Positions 34,653 to 46,500 of a DNA stretch of 64,000 nucleotides are shown in pieces. How positions within the stretch are numbered: the stretch's first letter is position 1; every line of letters begins with the position of its first letter. This stretch comes from Perilla frutescens (lineage: Eukaryota; Streptophyta; Magnoliopsida; Lamiales; Lamiaceae). The stretch covers positions 44,686,183 through 44,750,182 of the forward strand of contig BRKX01000011.1 in the NCBI GenBank assembly GCA_026008535.1, in the 5' to 3' direction. The position numbers and the translations under genes were made by a program. Below the pieces are notes generated by a model. The model searched no databases. It saw only the letters and a program-made list of their open reading frames with translations, and had not been told where the DNA came from.

Positions 34653-35546
34653 TCAATTAGCCTGATAAACCTGCCAAGAAGAAACTTCTAACTTATTAAT
34701 ATTAACCTTAGAGGTACCATTCATCAGGATGGGCTTGTATCTAACGAACTCAAACTCCTTTACAGCCTTAACCTTCAAGGTTGCTTTGAGTTGGTTCTTT
34801 CCCCACCAAGTCAGCGGATTTTCATTATAGTTTCTAGCTATCTTCCGCTTGACGTCTTCGAGGGATATTTTTATTTCTTCCTTAATATCTTGATGTGATA
34901 TTAAAGAAGCCTTGAGGATTTGGATCTCTTGTTCTTCAAGATCCTTTTCCCTACGAAAACTCAGAACTACTTCTCTGAATTTTCTTTTATCCTGTATTTT
35001 TGGGTGTCGAAGATGTCCTTCATCACAACGCTTGTTGCGAAATTGTAGAGGCATTTGTCGATTGAAGGCCCCTTTCAGCCGCTGGACAATGATCTTGTGA
35101 TCACAGACTGTTGTAAAAACAAGTCTCCGGTTGGTGTTGTCCTGCGTATACTTCTTAAACATTTGTAGGAAATTATTTCCTAACAAGATGTCCGCCCCTG
35201 TATTATGGAAATAGATTGGTGGAGTTTTCACCTTATACCATGGTGTATCTCCTGCTCCTCCAATTAAGATTTTCATCTGCTTCACTTTCTTAGATAGGAG
35301 CAAAACTCTTTTCGAGAAATCTCTTCCAGTAATTGAATTTAAATCTTCTTTCAATTCTTCTGGGAAGATCCCTTTTTTTACAGTGCAAATTCCTGCACCT
35401 GAGTCAATATAGGCTGCAAAGTATTCAGCCTTATAATTCTCGTATAACATCCCTACTGAGATGTATATGGATAATGGGCTGGTCATATAATCACCATTTG
35501 TTTCCCACTGAAGGTGATCATCATCCCATCTTTCTTCTGCTCCCAC
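34653..35546 (-). pseudogene. Pararetroviral aspartic protease domain
   Basis: The motif AYIDSGAGICTV is the caulimovirid form of the retropepsin active site, followed about 75 residues later by ADILLGNNFLQ. The segment after it (NPLTWWGKNQL) is the usual linker before reverse transcriptase. The frame differs from that of the movement protein upstream, which it overlaps slightly, so a frameshift separates them. In a virus the protease cuts the polyprotein. Confidence 0.85.
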
Positions 35547-35611
35547 AGCTTGAACCTTTCTAAAAAGTCAAGTCCCAAGATTAGGACTCCTGACTCTCTT
35601 CTGACTCTTCC

Positions 35612-36622
35612 TCATACATCCATTGTCATAGCCTCTATATCAAGAGTTCCTTTATAGTGGCCGACTTCTGTTTGCTGTAGGCAGTACAGGACGTCACAAG
35701 GGAAATTATTTTTCCATCTTGTGCTGTCGAATCTTGTGTCGATCTCTCTCCAACCTTCTGGGCATTTGATTTTTATTTTAACTTGCCTTAATCGCCTGAG
35801 ATCTCCTTGGAAGCTTCCTCTTGAGGACTGAGTCCATGGCTCTGTCACAATCCTATCTCCTTGGAATGACAGTCTTTTGTCTTCCAACTTGAGGCTCTCA
35901 TTGTATTTCAACAATGGTTTGTCTCCCACTCGAATGTTTATCTCTCTTGGTAGCGGCATTTCTGATCTGTCTGGATGGATTGTCTGTGCTACCTTTGAGA
36001 ACACGTTTGGTATCTCGATGAACTGTTTTCCCAGAAATAAATCTGTGTGGTGTGAATTGGAAAGCGCATAAGACACTTGATATGTTAAAGAAAATGGTTG
36101 ATTTCCCTCGTAGCTGATATTCTTTCTTTTGAAGTCTTGGTACAGCGTTAGGGCTCGACCGAAATCTCTATTTTTCAGATTATAATATATTTTTGGATAA
36201 ATAACCCCTATAATCTGCTTGGCACAAAGATTTCCCGAAATAGTTCCCAACAAGGAATCTCTGTTATTTCTGATACGCTTATCACATATGGCGATATCAA
36301 TGGGCGTATCAATACCTGCAGGTAGTGCGGATTTGAGCACTATCTAGACAGCACCGATGTTGATCCAGGATATAGTATCATTTACCTTCGGTTTCATCAT
36401 TTTCAGCTCTTCTTGAACTTCACTGTATGGAATCAGTTGTAGCTCAACTTGATTCCCTGTAAGCTCTATGGGAAGCGACATCTCTCTTCTGGTAATCTTA
36501 AAGATTACATGGTGTTTCCTAGTTTTCAGACTGAAATTGCGAAGCAACTGGTCAATATGTCCAGCTGAAAAACCTTGATATCTTTGGATATTAAGGCTCT
36601 TGTTCATGATTTTATCAATCAT
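35612..36622 (-). pseudogene. Pararetroviral movement protein
   Basis: It has the caulimovirid movement protein signature: a hydrophobic strand followed by a GIDTPIDIAICD segment. An in-frame stop at 36344-36346 splits it. The N-terminal 92 codons and C-terminal 242 codons keep one frame. Movement proteins of this family form tubules through plasmodesmata. Confidence 0.82.
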
Positions 36623-36824
36623 ACTCTCTGAGATAGTGGTTTAACTGAAATATCCAGTTTCGTCCACTTGCTCCTGATGGAAAACCTCAGCTTCAATCGG
36701 ATTCTGAGTCCGATCTTCCATCAATATTTTCATCGGTCAAGACTTCTTCTTCGTATATACTTTCATCTGAGGATATATCATCGAATTGGTAGACTTGTAC
36801 CAGATCTTGGTAGTAGACCGCTTC

Positions 36825-37223
36825 TTAGATGTCTGGTGCACCTTCGAAGCTTTTAACTCCTCTCTTTTCCGGACAATCTATCGAGATATGTCCCCTTGCA
36901 CTGCAAGTCCAGCAGTTGCAATCTTTGAAACTTTCATTTGCCCTTGTATGGGCTCTTCTGAAAGTTTTTCTCGCAGGAGTTCGACTTGATGAACTCTGTG
37001 GTGTCCTGTCTCTAGAAGGACCCCTTCTTTGTCCAGATTTGTAAAATATGGCCTTTTGCCTGGTCCATCTGCTCTTTGGTTTCCAGGTCCTTTTTCTTGA
37101 GAATGCTTCTTTGGCATAAGGATGAACTCTGTGTTTCTTGTTCTTCCGTAGCCTTTGCGATTCTCCTCCAATGATGGTCGGCAGATCATTGGTTGTGCAG
37201 TCAAGAGGGGAATATTTATTCAT
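36825..37223 (-). pseudogene. Pararetroviral coat protein, C-terminal basic region and zinc knuckle
   Basis: An Arg/Lys-rich region is followed by one CCHC knuckle (CWTCSARGHISIDC), the nucleic-acid-binding end of caulimovirid coat proteins. It is separated from the coat core by about 200 bases with stops and a frameshift. Confidence 0.82.
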
Positions 37224-37435
37224 CCTCTTTAACCTCTTATAATTATTTTGTAGAATGACCTATCCGCACCATTCAACTAGCTTTTGTTTGACAAAAGACA
37301 TCATCCTCCCCACAATGTCAGGATCTCCTGGAACATTTTCTTCCAAGGACTCGGGAACTTTGTGAAGAAAATCTCCACACAGACCTTTTCATCTACATCT
37401 GAATTTCATTAGTAGATGTGGTATAACTTGAAGAA

Positions 37436-38623
37436 TTAGTCAATTGACTCATTCTCCATGTTGTTCAGTCTCAGGTTTAAAATAGCCTGAGAATAATTCT
37501 TTCTCTTTTTGGAATCTGCATTTCCGAAATTGTCTGCTCCCAAAAAGGTGATCTTAAACCAGAAAGTCATTCTATCCACGATCTCCGTGTATGAGGCTGG
37601 CTCCAAAGTTTCTTCTTTGACTACTGATGCAACTCTTGACCATAACGTTTTGGCTACACCCAACAAACTCATCTCTAGCAGCTTGATGAATCCCTCCTTT
37701 TCTAGATCCAATGTTCCTGTTGCTATTCTCATCGATGATGACCAATCATCAATAATCATATCAATGTCCTTGAAGTTAATATTATCGATATTAAGCATGA
37801 GTCCATACGAATGTATGGGATCAAGGCTCATTCTCCTGAGAGGTGTATCTCGAAACTTAGGGATCCGTTTTCTCATCTTAGTTCCCGTAAGATTGTTCAT
37901 ATTGGGCCTCTCTCTCCGGTGTTGATCTCAAACATGAAAATCCTCGCGGGCTTTCATGAGAACGTCTTGTGCTGGGCCTCCTTCCTGTTGCTGTTGGGCT
38001 GGTGCCACCTGCAGCACTTGTTGTTCTGGGGGTACCTGCTGGTATCCACGAGGGATTAAAGCCCCATCTCCTGTATTCATCCTTCGATTCTTAGGTTCTT
38101 CTTTGGCCTTTGGTGTGGAATTCACTTTGCCAAAGTTGATGGGTTTCCTTCTACTGGAACATGTCTGATTTAATTCTAGTGTCTGGATCTTCTTTTGAAT
38201 TTCTGACAAGATGGTTATAATTTCATCTTGTTTTATAGAAATTCACCTTACTTCTTGTGGTACTCCATACGTGTAATTTCCGTAATTTTGTATCCATCCT
38301 CTGAGATTTTACATGTGTCTGACACGATCTTTTTGAATCTGGGAATTATCTCGTAGTTTCTTTGTTCCATCAACCGTGGTTTTGGTGTGCCCTTTATTGA
38401 TGGTTCATTAAGTCGCATTGTAGCAGATTATTCACCATTAACAAGTTCATTTGAGCTTGTCTTTGGGAAATACACTGCTCTGTTTCCTCCAGGCTTGACT
38501 CCGATGCTCTTCATATTGTGCTTCCCAGTGGGATAGCCTCTCCTTGTGATTTTCCTCCAGTTCCTTCAAAATTTGAAGGTACCTTCTGAAATAAAAACAT
38601 ATCGAACAATTGTTCGGATCCAT
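37436..38623 (-). pseudogene. Pararetroviral coat protein, N-terminal and core region
   Basis: A frame opens at ATG 38623 shortly after the primer site. It passes through stops and a frameshift, a coiled-coil-like segment at about 38209-37930, and the capsid core at 37900-37436. The core is recognised from its position before the knuckle and its Leu/Trp-rich helical pattern. Identification of the core alone would be weak; the neighbours make it likely. Confidence 0.65.
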
Positions 38624-38699
38624 ATTTTCTTGGTGTCTCCTCCGTTAGGATATTATTTTTAGTAATAAATAAAATATTATTCCCAAATAAAATTACCTA

Positions 38700-38712
38700 G
38701 GCTCTGATACAA
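38700..38712 (-). promoter_or_regulatory. Primer-binding-type site of the pararetrovirus
   Basis: On the minus strand TTGTATCAGAGCC resembles the initiator-Met tRNA site (TGGTATCAGAGCC) that marks the origin of caulimovirid genomes. It lies upstream of the coat protein in the right orientation. Confidence 0.7.
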
Positions 38713-39202
38713 TTTTCAAGATCTAGTGGCAACTTAGAAAGAATCATAAAGAAATGAGCAAATAGGACACTTTCACAAGTGTCTCATTAGATTCAAAATC
38801 AATCAAGGTCGCAATGGTCATAATAATTTATTTTGGTTAGAAAAGAATATCTTACAATGTTGTGGTTAGAAAAGAATTTTGTATTCTAAAATCGGCTAGA
38901 AACATACATTCACTACAAAGGTAATGTGAAAAAAAAAGTTTTATTTATTTTGATTTCAAGAAAAATAACTCATAAAAAATTGTCTTAAAATTAATTGGTA
39001 AGGCATTTAAAAAACATGAAATCTTAATTTACAAGATGTGATAATTTTATCGAAGATTAAAACGAGTAAAATTGAAACCAAACTAATCAAGATATACAGT
39101 GTCATCACTGACTATACTGCTATGTGGAAATATTCGTTAATTTTTATAGAATATCTTGTAAATTCTAAAAAATGTTACATATCAATTTCAACAAATTAAA
39201 GG
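38713..39202. other. Intergenic sequence
   Basis: AT-rich sequence between the viral remnant and the SINE. The first part may be viral leader or promoter. No gene is recognised. Confidence 0.55.
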
Positions 39203-39217
39203 TCCATTTATACACTA

Positions 39218-39328
39218 TTTTTTTTACTCACACACCCAATATGTGGCTGTGGTATTGAGGAGATTTGAACATCTGAGCTTTGGTCTCCAAGCAATTTCAC
39301 TCCACCACTAGGCTATCCCCACCGGAAC
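39218..39328 (-). mobile_element. tRNA-derived SINE with 15-bp target duplication
   Basis: TCCATTTATACACTA occurs exactly at 39203-39217 and 39329-39343. Between the copies, read on the minus strand, the sequence starts with a tRNA-like head (A box TAGCCTAGTGG, B box TGTTCAAATCTCC) and ends in an A tract (T tract at 39218-39225). These are the three features expected of a SINE. It lies about 450 bases upstream of the MAP kinase start codon. Confidence 0.9.
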
Positions 39329-39373
39329 TCCATTTATACACTAATTTAATTTCATTAAATAATTTTCATGTTT

Positions 39374-39385
39374 ATATATAAATAG
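39374..39385 (+). promoter_or_regulatory. Candidate TATA box of the MAP kinase gene
   Basis: TATATAAATAGG lies about 415 bases upstream of the start codon and just inside the SINE insertion. If used, the leader would be long and would include the G-rich tract at 39608-39635. The start site itself cannot be seen. Confidence 0.3.
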
Positions 39386-39607
39386 GCCCGAGACTCAAAA
39401 TTGACCGCTGTACTAAATGAATTAGATTCAGCTACCAACCCAAAGTGAAAAAAAATTAAAAAAGTGTAATTATATATCGATAAATTTAAGCAGAATTAAG
39501 TAGGATTATAGTAGTATACTGTAACTGTAGTAGTTAATTATTAGAGGAGAGTTGAGAAATCCGAAAAGAGAGAAGTATGATTTAGGTAACGCCAATTGAT
39601 TCAAACA

Positions 39608-39635
39608 GGAGGGGGAGGGGGAGGGGGAGGGGGGC
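39608..39635 (+). promoter_or_regulatory. G-rich tract, potential G-quadruplex
   Basis: Four or more runs of five or more G separated by single A occur on the plus strand about 165 bases before the MAP kinase ATG. Depending on the transcription start this is either promoter DNA or 5' leader RNA. Confidence 0.7.
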
Positions 39636-39797
39636 ACACCATTTTAAAATTCCAAAAGCGAAAAACGCAGGTCCAGAGAAGGTCCCTCCGCACTCGATAA
39701 TTCCCCAAACCCTTTCCCCACCTCTCCACTCTTTTTCCCTCCTTTCACTTGAGCTCTCAAATTCTCAAGATTTGCACTCTCTCACAGCAAAAGCAAA

Positions 39798-42736
39798 ATG
39801 GAAAAGGAAAACGGAATCGAATCCGATGCTTCAGCTATCCAAGTAAGAGGCCTTCCAATCCACGGCGGAAAATTCATTCAGTACAACGTCCTTGGCAACC
39901 TCTTCGAAGTCCCCTCCAAATACGCGCCGCCGATCACTCCCGTCGGCCGCGGCGCTTACGGTCTCGTTTGGTAAACTGAATTTCCTTTTATGCTTTTTCT
40001 TTTTGCAACTGCGTTTGTCTTTCTTTTTTTTTGTGATTTTGTGCGGTTTTCCTGCGATGTAGCTCTGCTACCAATGCAGATACGAAGGAGGAGGTGGCGA
40101 TTAAGAGAATCGCGAACGCGTTCGATAACAGGATTGATGCCAAACGGACTTTGCGAGAAATAAAGCTGCTCACGCACATGGATCATGAAAATGTAGGAGA
40201 TGCTTTTGATTCGTTTTGGTTGAGTTTATGTCTTAATTTCTTAGGTTTCTACTTAGATGATTCATTATGTATGTGTTTTGTTTGTTATTTCATCCCTGCA
40301 GGTTATTAAGATTAAGGATATTATACGACCACCGGATAAAGATGATTTCAATGATGTCTACGTTGCATATGAATTAATGGATACTGATCTGCACCAGATT
40401 ATATGCTCGACACAGGAACTCACTGAGGATCATTGCCAAGTAAGTTTGTGCTTTCAATTAGCTGTATTATTAGTTATTCTAATAGCTAAGTGCTTATGGT
40501 TGTTCATTGTTTTCATTAGTTTGGTTATCTTCTATAAGTTACTGGTATGACTTGATTTGAGACTCTTGGTTTCGATCCCCTGATCCGCCAATGAGGATGC
40601 TAGTAAGAGGTAAACAATGGCTTTGTGGATAATTTAGAATGGTTATTGTTGATGGATGGGTGAAATAAGATTAACATATACATAAAAAAAAAGATTTGCA
40701 TTTGGTACCTTTTTGCTCATCTGATAAAATTTGCTAATTTTCCCCTCGGCAAGTTATTCCATGTTCCCCTTATTCATCTGTTTGGATTCTATAGTTTTGA
40801 AGATGATAATAGGTGCCATGGATGTCCTTCTTGGCCAATGCATCTTTGAGAAGGAAGTCTAATGAAGCCAAAAAAATTGAATGCCCTTAAGTTTTCTGGG
40901 GTAATTAGGTTAGGCCAATTACAAAATAGGCAAAATAGGCCATCATCTAATACCTTCTTTATGCTTATGTTAGAATTTTGTAATTTGCATAATTGCAGTA
41001 TCATACCAAATGTTAAAGATATTATACTTGACACTCCGAAAAGTTTTGAGGTATGTTACCAATATCATCTGGTATTGCATATAAAGTGATCATAGCACTG
41101 TGTTATCAACAATGTGGATAGAATTCTTTGAATATCTTTTTGCTTTCTTTTCTTTCTCTGAAGGGTGCAGCATCACAATCATCTATATTGTATTCTTGTC
41201 TAAGACTAAAAATACAAGTTCCTGTTTGTTTTGCTCTTTGTATGACTGGGACCTGCTGCAAATACGATACACTGAGGTTTTCACGATCCTTAGTATTGAC
41301 TAACATGTTATTTTCCTGGCTGAAAATGTTTGCCTTTGACTCTCACACACATACAACGTGTGACTGCGTGTGTAAAATAGGCTTTCGCTATTAACCACAT
41401 ATGTGGTTAGTTAACGTTTTTCATATACATGGATCCTACTTCTTACCACATTATATTGCTCTGGAGCAATGTTTTCCTTCCTGATGTGGATGTGTTGAGT
41501 CTTACCTTTACGTATCTATGTATTTAAATTACATCGGCAACATCAGAAGGATAGTATTTTGTCATACTAAATATTATATTTAAATTACATTTTTTGATCC
41601 CTTTTGTGCATCAACTACTATTGTGTATCTTAGGTCGTAAATTGGAAATCACAACCTGAAGAATAAGCCTTGTAAGGGCAATAACTTTTCAAATTCCCCA
41701 TGATTCTATGGCTTGTAAACCTTAGAATTATGTAACATGTATTCTTGATGTACTAAGTAAAATGTTTAATGTATCACCTGTCTCTTGTTTTGGCAGTATT
41801 TCCTTTATCAGTTATTGCGGGGACTTAAATATGTACATTCAGCTGGTGTTCTGCACCGAGATCTGAAGCCCAGCAATTTACTCCTGAATTCTAACTGTGA
41901 TCTCAAGATTTGCGACTTCGGACTCGCAAGAACCAACTCAGAGGCAGATTTTATGACTGAGTATGTTGTAACCCGATGGTATCGAGCTCCTGAATTATTA
42001 CTCAACTGTTCTGAGTATACTGCAGCAATTGATATGTGGTCAGTTGGTTGCATATTGATGGAGATTCTTAAAAGAGAACCTCTTTTCCCGGGTAAGGACT
42101 ACATTCAGCAGCTGGGGCTGATAACTGAGGTAGCTTCCTTGGAACTCTGTTAAATCTAGCTTACAATTTTGTATGGAACTTTGAAGATGAAAGAAAAAAA
42201 GTTGTCATTCTTGCAGGCGCGCAGACTATTTATAATTGTCTTTGTTTGTGAATATAGTGTGGTCATGAAACTTGAATGAACTTTTCTGTTAATATTTGTG
42301 GAGCAGCTATTGGGATCCCCTGAAGATTCTGATCTTGGATTTTTAAGGAGTGACAATGCTCGAAGGTACATCAAGCAGCTCCCCATTGTACAGAAGCAAC
42401 CCTTTTCTCTGAAGTTCCCAGGCGTATCCCATGTTGCGATAGATCTTGCAGAGAGAATGCTCGTCTTTGATCCAGCTAAACGTATTACTGGTAAGACTGT
42501 CGTTATTTGATACTTTGAGCATTTTAACATTCATTCATCTAATTTCTGATTAGTGATTTTTTATGGTTAAAGTTGAGGAAGCACTGAATCATCCATTTTT
42601 ATCAAGCCTCCATGAGATCAACGAGGAGCCTACTTGTCCGTCTCCCTTCGTGTTTGATTTTGAACAATCATCTTTAAGCGAAGAGGACATCAAGGAGCTA
42701 ATATGGATGGAGTCTCTCAAGTTCAACCCGGAATAG
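39798..42736 (+). CDS. MPK13: MAP kinase, group B, MPK13 type (373 aa, six exons)
   Basis: Exons: 39798-39970, 40063-40192, 40302-40439, 41797-42129, 42307-42490 and 42573-42736. All introns are GT-AG. The spliced length of 1122 bases gives one open frame. The protein has a full kinase domain: Gly-rich loop GRGAYG (residues 50-55), Lys72 in VAIKR, HRD 167-169, DFG 187-189 and the activation-loop TEY at 201-203. The kinase is activated by dual phosphorylation of that TEY by MAP kinase kinases. The C-terminal LHEINEEPTC matches the common docking region. TEY rather than TDY excludes group D. ICDFGLART, the MEIL-K-RE segment, KQLP-x-VQKQ and a short C-terminus fit MPK13 better than MPK4 or MPK3/6. 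Intron 3 is long (1357 bases) and has a tRNA B-box-like sequence near 40571. No defect is seen. Confidence 0.93.
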
Positions 42737-43599
42737 GCACGATATCCCTGTTCTGTTGGTTTCTATGGCTTCATGTTTGTCTTGGTTGAGTGTAGATAGG
42801 CGATTTGAGTTTGTGGTGTGTGTTTATGGTTTGTATAAGATAGCTTCAAATATCTGTTATTTGTAAGAAGATGGCGACTTGTAATTCGAAGAAAATGAGG
42901 GAAAACATTGAGATTGAACTTCGTCTCCAAGAATCCTTCAAGGGAAAGTCGAGAGGGTGAGTATAACATTTGAGTCATAATGTTGTAATTGATTTTACTG
43001 TCTGTGTTTGCCGAGTATCATAATGAGAAAAGATCTGGTGACATCCAATTGTTTGTTTTCTGAGATATCCCTGTCATGTTCTGATTTATTGGACTATACA
43101 ATTTTTTTATTATTGCTTTGCTTACAACTTGTTCTGAATTCGGATATATTTGTTTCCAAAAAATTTCTCAGTTGAAAGCATGTTCCCACCCTCGAGTGGC
43201 ACTAGATATCCCTCGTAATTAAAAAAAAAAAAAAAAAAACTTAACCAGTCGTTCTTTATCACGTATCCCCTGTCAAACTAGCTCTTGGTGAAATTTTAAT
43301 TATTATTTATTTATTAGTAGTTTATTTAAGCTTAGGATTTATACCATTTTTCTTTTAAACCCTTATTTGACGGATAATCTATTTTTCAGCATGAAGGCAA
43401 TAAACTCCATCCCAAAGTTTATATGACTAAATTCTGAAAAAATAAAATGAATGATATAAGTTTACTCGCTGGCCATGAATTCATTCTGTTAAAAAAAAAC
43501 CTATAAATTGATGCTTCCTGCTGTAACGGTGTAAACTATAACAGTCAACAGTAGCCAGGAAGGCTGCAGAAACAGCAAACCAAAATTAAATAACATAAA
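42737..43599. other. Intergenic region between the MAP kinase and HAD genes
   Basis: The 3' flank of the kinase gene followed by AT-rich sequence with a poly(A) tract at about 43219-43239. No further gene is seen. Confidence 0.6.
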
Positions 43600-46500
43600 A
43601 TGAAATTTCTTCAAATTTTGAGAAAAGCTGCTACTTGTCGCCACAATCAGAGCAGAGTTTCTTCCGTCGCCGTCAATGGCCGCTTCTTCTCGAATCAAGC
43701 TCACTCCCAACCTCCTCTCCGGTAATTTTGATGTATATTTGCGCATACGAGAATCTTCATTACGAAAAAGAGATATTGATTGCCAATTTTTTCTTATTGA
43801 TTTCCTGGCAGCGCGTCGTTCGGCATTGCTTTCGACATTGACGGCGTGCTTCTGCGCGGCGAAACTCCCGTCGGCGGCTCACCGCAGGCTTTGAGAAGAT
43901 TATACGACGATTCCGGTAACCAGAAGCTTCTTTACTTAATAACACACATACACACGGTATACCTGTTCCTTAGTATATTGTGATTGTATTTTGCTAGGAT
44001 TTGATTTAACTATTCAAGTTTTTTCCATCAACCTTTTGTTATGGATCCTGAAATTGTTGGTATAATGTGAGTGGTTTTTTCTTTCTGATTGCAGGTACCT
44101 TGAGGACACCCTATGTTTTCTTGACCAATGGTGAGTGTGAAAGAATTATCTTCGGCAATGCAAAACTAAACAGATTTTGTAGCCCTTTCTACTAGGAGGG
44201 CTATAGTAGAGTTATTTGAGTATCAATCGTTTATTCGTTATTTTTTAACCTAGAAGTTCTATGATTCATTCTTTTGAAGTTCTAGATCCGTTTTCAGGAG
44301 CAATGCAGTTGCTTAAATTAGTAAGACAAAGGAAATTTCTTACATTCATTCGTTTATATATATGATGATGATGGTGCTGATTTATGATTTATTCACCAAA
44401 AGACTGAACGAGTCTATGAGAAAATGAGGAAGGGATTTTCTGTTTCGGTTTTATATTTGACAAGTATTTCAAGATGTTCATGTCAGCTACACGGCCTTAT
44501 CTTTTAGTGTACTCACAGGAGGTGGTGTTCCTGAATCTAAAAGAGCAATTGAATTGAGCAAATTACTGAGTGTCCCTGTTTTGCCCTCCCAGGTCTGTGC
44601 AACTGTGCAAGTTGATTTTACTCTCATATAGTTTAGATTTCCGTGAATACAAAAGACCAACCCTTGCCTGACTTCTTTGCAGGTTATACAGGGGCATTTA
44701 CCTTTCAAGCAGCTTGCAGAAAGGTACTCTATTTAATTATTATTTCTGAAATATGATGATTTTACAAGAGGTCAAGGATCTATTACTCTTTTTGGTCATA
44801 TTGGCAATGCTTAAACTTTGTCAAAGCACCCCCACTATAGTTAACCTGATGGAATTTTGCATTTGGTCAAATGGTTTAATTTTTCCACATTGCTAATTTG
44901 CTATAAATCACAAGATGTTTTAAACAACTTTAACACCCTAAACTTGGTAAACATAATTCTTGTGAATTAATGGACTAGTGATAACATATGCATCTACTGA
45001 ATGTACTGCTTTATACGAATGTCAATAAAATTCTTGAAGAAAAAGTATTATAAGAAGTTGAGATCAGTAAAGGCATCGAAGCTGAAAGCAGGTATTCATT
45101 GTTCAGTAAATAAAGATGTTGCTTGTCATGTCTTCTTTCTGCAGATTTGGAAATGAACTTGTAATTGCAGTAGGAAAAGGAGAACCTGCTGCAGTTTTGT
45201 CTGAATATGGTTTTAAGTATGCTCTTTCTTACTTCTGTTGTCTTACTGTTGTATACTTTGTCAGCATGGTCCTATCTTCTTCTGCTTTGCTTATGCTCAT
45301 AATTTCTCAGAAATGTACTTGCCATCGATGAATATGCATCTTATTTTGAGCATATTGACCCACTGGAGAAATTTAAGAATTGGTCTGACAAACCTGGTTA
45401 TGAGAAAAGCACTTTCAGAGCAAGTGACAGGAAAATGGATCCTTGTTCAGAGAGAGTGCAAGCTGTCTTCATAGTTAGTGATTCTGTTGATTGGAGCAGG
45501 GACATTCAGGTGCTTCTCTATCTTATGTCATTTATATTTCAGTTAAGATTTGGTTAGCTTTATGATATGCATTTGATAGAGACATAGAGTAATTGACTTG
45601 AGAAGAGTTTTAGGCCATGATACAGTTCAGCTCAAAATCTTTGCTTGCTTGTAAATGAAAAGGTGAACAGGAGGTAAACTAAATTCTCTAGTAATAGACA
45701 TTCATTATTAGTATGACAGTAGGTTCAAAAGAATAAAACGCTTTAGCTCCACCATAAGGTGGATTTGAACTAATTACTCTTAGGTCAGTGATTATATTTT
45801 CGAAAACCAGCAGAGGAACAGCCTGATTAGGAATTTATGGAAATGCTGTTACAATTCTGTCGAGTATCAATGAGACCTGTATATTTGAGTGTTGGGCCGA
45901 TGGTTTGGTAGGGTATAAACTCATTCTTTTGTGTTGAACAAAACATATATCTATGCATCAACTCTGATAATTGTATCGAGAGGTTGAACATGCAAGTTCC
46001 TTTTAGTTTCGTTGGTATTTTGTTGGTTCTCGGCAGAACTCCCAAGTCTAAGCAGATAGAGTTAATTTCAGGTTTTGTGTGACATTTTGAGCACTGGAGG
46101 TCTTCCTGGAAGAGAAATTTCCAGCCAACCACCTCTGTATTTTGCAACTGACGACCTTTGCTATCAAGTCAGTTTGCGTTTTCCTATATTAGTTTGTTAA
46201 GTATATTTTTGGAATTTTACTAATGAATTGCCACCAAAGTTAGGGTCTATTTCCAACGGAACGTCTTGGCATGGGTGCTTTCAGGATTGCTTTAGAATCC
46301 ATCTACAACAGGTAGTGCTGTACTTGTGGATGAATTCTATGGTATGTGGTTGTAGAATCATGAATACTTGTATGCTACACTAAAAAGATGATATTTGATG
46401 GATCAGAGTTTACCCTAATCCTCTGGATTACACATCCTATGGAAAACCAAATCCATCAGTATTCAAGAATGCTGAGAATGTGCTGATGGAAGTTGCGGCA

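Larger units (their letters stand above)
33849..38712 (-). other. Endogenous pararetrovirus remnant (Caulimoviridae-like)
   Basis: On the minus strand the order is a Met-tRNA-type primer site, coat protein, zinc knuckle, movement protein, aspartic protease and an unassigned domain. Coat before movement before protease recalls the cavemovirus/solendovirus polyprotein order. Without reverse transcriptase I cannot assign a genus. Every domain carries stop codons or frameshifts, so it is a decayed copy with no coding capacity for virus. No LTRs or target duplication were found at the ends, as usual for such integrants. Confidence 0.85.

Noticed and set aside
39246..39328. Possible tRNA gene on the minus strand
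   Set aside because: A and B boxes are present, but the sequence does not fold into a full cloverleaf by eye. It carries an A tail and a 15-bp target duplication, so it is a SINE.
40560..40620. tRNA B-box-like sequence (GGTTTCGATCCCC) in intron 3 of the MAP kinase gene
   Set aside because: No matching A box at proper spacing and no target duplication could be found, so a SINE is not supported.
45740..45800. B-box-like TTCAAATCC on the minus strand in a HAD-gene intron
   Set aside because: It is isolated, without A box, tail or flanking duplication.
45827..46147. 106-codon minus-strand ORF
   Set aside because: It lies in an intron and exon of the HAD gene on the opposite strand and has no domain.
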